Source: NIOZ-UU35 sp964344175
GTDB taxonomy: Bacteria > Chloroflexota > Anaerolineae > Anaerolineales > UBA11858
Assembly: GCA_964344175.1 (NCBI GenBank)
Contig: CAYFMI010000115.1
Location: 1 to 9,958, forward strand
Direction of reading: 5' to 3'
DNA: 9,958 nt
Position numbers and translations under genes: made by a program
Notes under the pieces: model-generated
The model's database searches: none
Seen by the model: the letters and a program-made list of their open reading frames with translations, nothing else
What the model was told of the DNA's origin: nothing
In this document: positions 6,861 through 9,958 of the stretch, piece by piece
Layout: every line of letters begins with the position of its first letter
Position numbering within the stretch: position 1 is the stretch's first letter

Positions 6861-7604
6861 ATGATGAGGATTGTATCGACAATTGTGCTGGCGGCTATCT
6901 TGCTCTCATTGCCAGGAGGTTTGGTGATGGCTGCAGATGCTGCTGGTGCAACCGGATCGGCTGAAGCGAGTGTTTACCCCACGTTTGTTATTACCGCTGT
7001 TTCCAAAAACAACTATGTGGAAATTCGTACAGATAATCTCCCTGCCAATGAGAATTTTATTGTTACGATGGGATACATGGGCACTCAGGGGATTGGCGGC
7101 ACTATTGTGGCAACTACGCATTCTGGCGCGGGTGGCAGCATAACCGCACAATACACTATTCCCGCCTACCTGCATAACCAGTATCAGATCGCCATCCGCA
7201 TGGTGGGGCAAACATCGGGCTATTATGCCTACAATTGGTTCTACAACAACGATGCCAATGTGCCGGGTTCATCCACGCCAACCCCGGCCCCAAGCCCTTC
7301 GTACTCCGGATACCCGACCTTTTCGATAGCTGCGGTACAAAAAGATCAGAATGTGACCATTGCACCGAGTAATTTCCGACCGAACGACACCTATTGGGTG
7401 CGTCTGAATTGGATGCACACGAAAGGCGTTGCCGGCTCGATCGTTCAAACGGTACACACCGATGCCAATGGCAACCTGGATGATGTGACCTACTTTATCC
7501 CGGATTTCTTGAAAGGCTCATATCAGATTGCTATTCGCCTGGAGAGTATCAATTACCCCTACTATTATGCCTATAACTGGTTTTATAACAACGATGCACC
7601 CTGA
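6861..7604 (+). CDS. Secreted protein with two copies of a YNWFYNND domain
   Basis: A 247-residue exported protein of unknown function. Residues 1-24 are a signal peptide (hydrophobic 5-19, likely cut after GLVMA). Two domains of about 93 residues follow: 39-131 and 151-245. Each begins YPTF, has the core G-I/V-x-G-x-IV and a YQIAIR strand, and ends YYAYNWFYNND. A Pro/Ser/Thr linker (132-150, STPTPAPSPSYSG) joins them. The pattern is all-beta, like an Ig-like or carbohydrate/cell-surface module, but there is no catalytic motif, no cysteine and no C-terminal anchor. From memory, similar domains occur in other Chloroflexota secreted proteins without a known function. The start is ATG 6861 or 6864; the strong GAGGAGG (6851-6857) is three or six bases away, and the second spacing is better. 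It has its own promoter and long leader. Confidence 0.9.
   Translation: MMRIVSTIVLAAILLSLPGGLVMAADAAGATGSAEASVYPTFVITAVSKNNYVEIRTDNLPANENFIVTMGYMGTQGIGGTIVATTHSGAGGSITAQYTIPAYLHNQYQIAIRMVGQTSGYYAYNWFYNNDANVPGSSTPTPAPSPSYSGYPTFSIAAVQKDQNVTIAPSNFRPNDTYWVRLNWMHTKGVAGSIVQTVHTDANGNLDDVTYFIPDFLKGSYQIAIRLESINYPYYYAYNWFYNNDAP
6975..7253 (+). repeat. Domain repeat 1 of the secreted protein
   Basis: This encodes residues 39-131. It aligns with 7311-7595 from YPTF through YQIAIR to YNWFYNND. The two copies differ at many codons, so the duplication is old; the final stretch is the best conserved. Confidence 0.85.
7311..7595 (+). repeat. Domain repeat 2 of the secreted protein
   Basis: This encodes residues 151-245, the second copy of the domain, which ends the protein. 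Confidence 0.85.
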
Positions 7605-7671
7605 CGCGGCCCGCGCGGGGTGCTGACTCCCTTTGGTGGCGCGCGCCCTCGATGGGCTTATCCAGAACGCG

Positions 7672-7706
7672 AGAGAGCGTGGAATTTATTCCACGCTCTC
7701 TTTTTT
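7672..7706 (+). terminator. Terminator after the secreted-protein gene
   Basis: A perfect 12-bp stem (7673-7684 with 7689-7700) with a TTTA loop and a T-run at 7701-7706. The T-run overlaps the metG stop codon (7707-7705), so the convergent genes abut. On the minus strand the stem is not followed by Ts, so it serves the plus-strand gene best. Confidence 0.92.
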
Positions 7707-9492
7707 ATATCTGCCTGCCCAGGCGGCTGCGTTCTTCATCAGGAATGCCATCATCCAGTTTCTTGAAGAGAGGCCGTGGTTTTTCTAATCGGTCTCCCGC
7801 AGAGAGTTGGCTGGCGGCCCAGTTTCCACCGGCCTTGCTGGGGATGTAGCGTAATACCGTGTGATTGCCCAGATTGTCTTGGTGAGTTTCGATGACTTGC
7901 TCTCCAAAAATCGGCTGCTCGTGCCCGAAATAGTTATGTAGTTGCTCGCTGGTGAAGGGCAAGAAAGGGGCAAAGAGCACTTTGAGCGAATCGATAGCCC
8001 GCAGCGCGGTATAGATGGTTGTCGCCGCAGCAGCTTTATCGCTTTTGATCTCGAACCAGGGCGCGGCTGTATCGAGATATTTGTTGACTTCGGTGGCTAA
8101 TCGCATGGTTTCACCCAGGGCGGCGCGTAGTTTGACGGCTTCGATATGGTGACCAACCGTTTCGAACCCGGCCTCGATGACGGTGAGAATTGCCTCGTCG
8201 GCGGGGCGCAATGTGCCGGGGTCAGGAACAACGCCATCCCAATGTTTGTAGGCAAATGAGAGTACCCGGTTGGCTAGGTTGCCCCAGGTTGCCACCAGTT
8301 CATTATTGTTGCGCGCCAGGAATTCATCCCAGTCCCAGTCGGTGTCTTTGTTTTCAGGCATGTTAACCGTCAGGTAGTAGCGCAGGGCGTCGGGGTCGTA
8401 ACGTGTTAGCGCGTCGCGCCCCCAAACGGCCCAATTCTGGCTGCCGCTGATTTTCTTCTTTTCGAGATTCATGAACTGATTGGCCGGGACATCGTAGGGC
8501 AGGTTGAGTTTCTTGCCGGTCTGTCCGGCAAAAATCTCTACAAAGCGTTCGCCTGCGCCCATTAATTCTGCCGGCCACATGGCGGTGTGGAAGAAAATAT
8601 TATCTTTGCCGATGAAGTAGAAGGCGCGCGCCTCGGGTTGAACCCACCATTTTTCCCAGGCATCGGGTGTTTCCGTTACGGATGCCCACTCAATGGCCGC
8701 CGAAAGATAACCGATGACTGCCTCGAACCAGACATACAGGCATTTGCCTTCCCATCCATCCACTGGGACGGGGATGCCCCAATCTAAATCGCGGGTGATG
8801 GGGCGCGGCTTGAGGCCATCGCTCTCGATTTTGCGCAGTGACTCGCCCAACACAGTGTCGCGCATATAGTGCTGGCGCGCCCGTAAGAAATCGGCCACAT
8901 CGGGTTCCAGTTTAGATAGATCCAAGAAAAAATGTTCCGTGTCGCGCAATTCCAGCGCGCCGCCGGTTTTGGCGTGCGGCTCGACCAATTTTTCAGGCTC
9001 CAAGACATTGCCGCACGCGTCGCATTGATCGGAGCGCGCCCCCGCCGTCCCGCAGATATAGCAGGTGCCCTCAACATAGCGGTCGGGAAGGAAGCGCCCA
9101 TCGGTCAGGGAATACCATTGGGGCCGAATCTCTGTATAAAGGAAGCCGTTATCTTTCAGTGCCCGGAAGATGCTCTGCGAAACGTTGAAGTGATTCTGCG
9201 TGTGGGTGGTGGTGAATAAATCGTATGTGATCCCCAATCCCTGGAATAATTCTAAAAATCCGGTGTGAAATTGCTTGTAGACCTCCACAACGGGCAGACC
9301 CTCGGCGTCGGCGCGCAATGTCACTGGTGTGCCGTGTGAATCGGTGCCGCTGACCATCAAGACCCGATTCCCTTTCAGGCGATGATAGCGCGCCACAATA
9401 TCGCCGGGAAGGTGAGAGCCGGTGATATTGCCGACGTGGATCTCGGCATTGGCGTAGGGCCAGGCAATGGCGATAAGAATATTGGTAGACAT
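7705..9492 (-). CDS. metG: Methionyl-tRNA synthetase
   Basis: A 595-residue class I synthetase that activates methionine with ATP and charges initiator and elongator tRNA-Met. WPYANAEIHVGN (11-22) is the HIGH-type motif. C144-x2-C147 and C157-x2-C160 form one zinc knuckle in the connective domain, and GKDNIFFH (295-302) lies near the active site. KISGS (347-351) stands where KMSKS is expected, so the second lysine is a glycine. NNELVATWGNLANRV starts the anticodon-binding helical domain, and APWFEI matches the tryptophan motif that reads the anticodon. The C-terminal EMAP-like tRNA-binding domain is absent; instead a roughly 60-residue tail ends in a charged segment. ATG 9492 has a perfect AGGAGG (9504-9499) six bases away. 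The upstream leader suggests control by attenuation. Confidence 0.98.
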   Translation of the reverse strand: MSTNILIAIAWPYANAEIHVGNITGSHLPGDIVARYHRLKGNRVLMVSGTDSHGTPVTLRADAEGLPVVEVYKQFHTGFLELFQGLGITYDLFTTTHTQNHFNVSQSIFRALKDNGFLYTEIRPQWYSLTDGRFLPDRYVEGTCYICGTAGARSDQCDACGNVLEPEKLVEPHAKTGGALELRDTEHFFLDLSKLEPDVADFLRARQHYMRDTVLGESLRKIESDGLKPRPITRDLDWGIPVPVDGWEGKCLYVWFEAVIGYLSAAIEWASVTETPDAWEKWWVQPEARAFYFIGKDNIFFHTAMWPAELMGAGERFVEIFAGQTGKKLNLPYDVPANQFMNLEKKKISGSQNWAVWGRDALTRYDPDALRYYLTVNMPENKDTDWDWDEFLARNNNELVATWGNLANRVLSFAYKHWDGVVPDPGTLRPADEAILTVIEAGFETVGHHIEAVKLRAALGETMRLATEVNKYLDTAAPWFEIKSDKAAAATTIYTALRAIDSLKVLFAPFLPFTSEQLHNYFGHEQPIFGEQVIETHQDNLGNHTVLRYIPSKAGGNWAASQLSAGDRLEKPRPLFKKLDDGIPDEERSRLGRQI

Positions 9493-9528
9493 GATCGGCC
9501 TCCTGCAAAACGAAAAAGTGCTGGCAAG

Positions 9529-9555
9529 AAAAAAGGCTGCCGTTGCGGGCAGCCT
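9529..9555 (-). terminator. Intrinsic terminator in the metG leader (attenuator)
   Basis: On the minus strand AGGCTGCC (9555-9548) and GGCAGCCT (9541-9534) form a perfect 8-bp stem with a 6-base loop, then six Ts (9534-9529). It lies between the Met-rich reading frame and metG, 36 bases before the metG ATG, where a full terminator makes sense only if it can be bypassed. An alternative partner for its 5' arm exists at 9610-9604. Confidence 0.88.
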
Positions 9556-9610
9556 GGAAAATTTTCTTTCAGTGGATAACTAGAATTGCGTTTCCTGGTG
9601 GGTGGCTGCC
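9548..9610 (-). promoter_or_regulatory. Predicted antiterminator of the metG leader
   Basis: GGCAGCC (9610-9604, in codons 27-29 of the leader frame) can pair over 7 bp with GGCTGCC (9554-9548), which is the 5' arm of the terminator. An inner helix GGAAA (9595-9591) with TTTCC (9560-9556) lies directly within it. This structure and the terminator exclude each other. Upstream, TGGCTG (9659-9654, codons 11-13) can pair with CAGCCA (9608-9603) and so occupy the antiterminator arm, like segment 1 of the trp attenuator. Confidence 0.65.
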
Positions 9611-9690
9611 TGCGATGCGGCGCGGCGCATCATCTCCATCATTGTGGACATACCAGCCATATTCTGTGAAGCAACGCTACTCAAGCTCAT
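9580..9690 (-). CDS. Methionine-rich leader peptide of metG
   Basis: A 36-codon reading frame, MSLSSVASQNMAGMSTMMEM and 16 more residues to TAG at 9582-9580. Seven methionines occur at codons 1, 11, 14, 17, 18, 20 and 21, a density far above chance, directly upstream of the methionyl-tRNA synthetase gene. It has a promoter just upstream and an intrinsic terminator just downstream. Codons 27-29 contain GGCAGCC, a copy of the terminator's 3' arm. I infer a leader peptide whose translation senses charged tRNA-Met. ATG 9690 has no close SD; an in-frame TTG at 9696 would add Met-Lys and lie 11 bases from AGGA (9711-9708), the same spacing as in recO. The alternative is a chance reading frame, which the Met cluster and the matched hairpin arms make unlikely. 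Confidence 0.75.
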   Translation of the reverse strand: MSLSSVASQNMAGMSTMMEMMRRAASQAATHQETQF

Positions 9691-9728
9691 TTTCAAGGTA
9701 TAAGGTATCCTGTAAGTTATGAAATGAG

Positions 9729-9755
9729 TCTATAATGCGTGGGATGATTTGTCAA
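9729..9755 (-). promoter_or_regulatory. Promoter of the metG leader transcript
   Basis: On the minus strand a perfect -35 TTGACA (9755-9750) is followed by TATAGA (9734-9729) after 15 bases, or TAGACT after 17. Transcription would start near 9722, about 32 bases before the leader-peptide ATG and 230 bases before metG. Confidence 0.65.
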
Positions 9756-9796
9756 GTTTCGGATGCGCACATCCTGAGCGGAGACGCCGCAACCCA

Positions 9797-9925
9797 CCTT
9801 CGACTTCTGCTTCGGCAATTTCAGCGTCCACCCAAGTAGACTGCGGCTTGTTATTGTGTCCTTGGTCGCCGCAGTCGAAGGATGATCGCATAGGGTAGCA
9901 ACTTAAGTTAACCCAAGTTGCTACC
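9797..9925. repeat. Intergenic element rich in inverted repeats
   Basis: Three perfect inverted repeats lie here: CCTTCGAC/GTCGAAGG (9797-9804, 9874-9881), nested GACTGCGGC/GCCGCAGTC (9839-9847, 9868-9876), and GGTAGCAACTT/AAGTTGCTACC (9894-9904, 9915-9925). Part of it matches 83-120. A 73-codon open frame on the minus strand lacks coding character and is read as chance. It looks like a dispersed, non-autonomous repeat. The rest of 9756-9958 shows no gene. Confidence 0.6.
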
Positions 9926-9958
9926 TTGAGCTGAAAGGGTAGAAGGTCCATGAGTTCT

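Noticed and set aside
7652..7849. Plus-strand open frame of 65 codons across the terminator and the metG 3' end
   Set aside because: It runs through a strong terminator and lies antisense to metG; no SD, no recognisable protein.
9492..9722. T-box riboswitch or SAM riboswitch upstream of metG
   Set aside because: No T-box sequence (TGGNACC-type bulge) and no SAM-I core motifs are present on the minus strand. The Met-rich frame with duplicated hairpin arms explains the region better.
9730..9951. 73-codon open frame on the minus strand
   Set aside because: It spans the inverted-repeat element and the metG leader promoter, has no SD and its composition is not protein-like.
1..9958. CRISPR array, prophage, toxin-antitoxin or other defence island
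   Set aside because: No regular direct-repeat/spacer array, integrase, phage structural gene or toxin-antitoxin pair is visible; the genes are ordinary housekeeping or envelope genes.

Overview
The window looks like a chromosomal segment of a Chloroflexota bacterium, probably class Anaerolineae. That is an inference from the style of the proteins: a Chloroflexota-type secreted YNWFYNND domain, a K-x-S-x-S-type MetRS, and a SecG/substrate-binding-protein pair. I could not run a database search. Most of it is housekeeping DNA with clear promoters, ribosome binding sites and hairpin terminators.

Layout. (1) 1-172 is non-coding and carries a short sequence that recurs at the right end. (2) 185-1820, plus strand: two genes of matched design (acidic N-terminus, one membrane helix, coiled coil), the first with a helix-hairpin-helix domain. 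(3) A symmetric terminator at 1863-1895 separates them from a minus-strand pair, secG (3917-3693) and an orphan family-5 peptide-type substrate-binding protein (3605-1908). (4) 4003-6647, plus strand: a PHP-domain metallohydrolase, recO, pncC (CinA C-terminal amidase) and an 80-residue hypothetical protein. (5) 6689-7604: a separate unit with its own promoter, a roughly 140-base structured leader and a secreted protein built from two copies of one domain. (6) 9492-7705, minus strand: metG, methionyl-tRNA synthetase. (7) 9756-9958: non-coding DNA rich in inverted repeats.

The most interesting element is upstream of metG on the minus strand. Between a good promoter (-35 TTGACA at 9755-9750) and metG lies a 36-codon reading frame (9690-9580) with seven methionines, six of them in codons 11-21. 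It is followed by a perfect 8-bp hairpin and a T-run (9555-9529) 36 bases before the metG start. The 3' arm of that terminator (GGCAGCC) also occurs inside the small reading frame, 17 bases past its last Met codon, so it can form an alternative antiterminator helix. This has the full logic of a leader-peptide transcription attenuator that senses charged methionyl-tRNA and controls the enzyme that charges it. I know of leader-peptide control for pheST and for amino-acid operons, but not of a described metG leader of this type.
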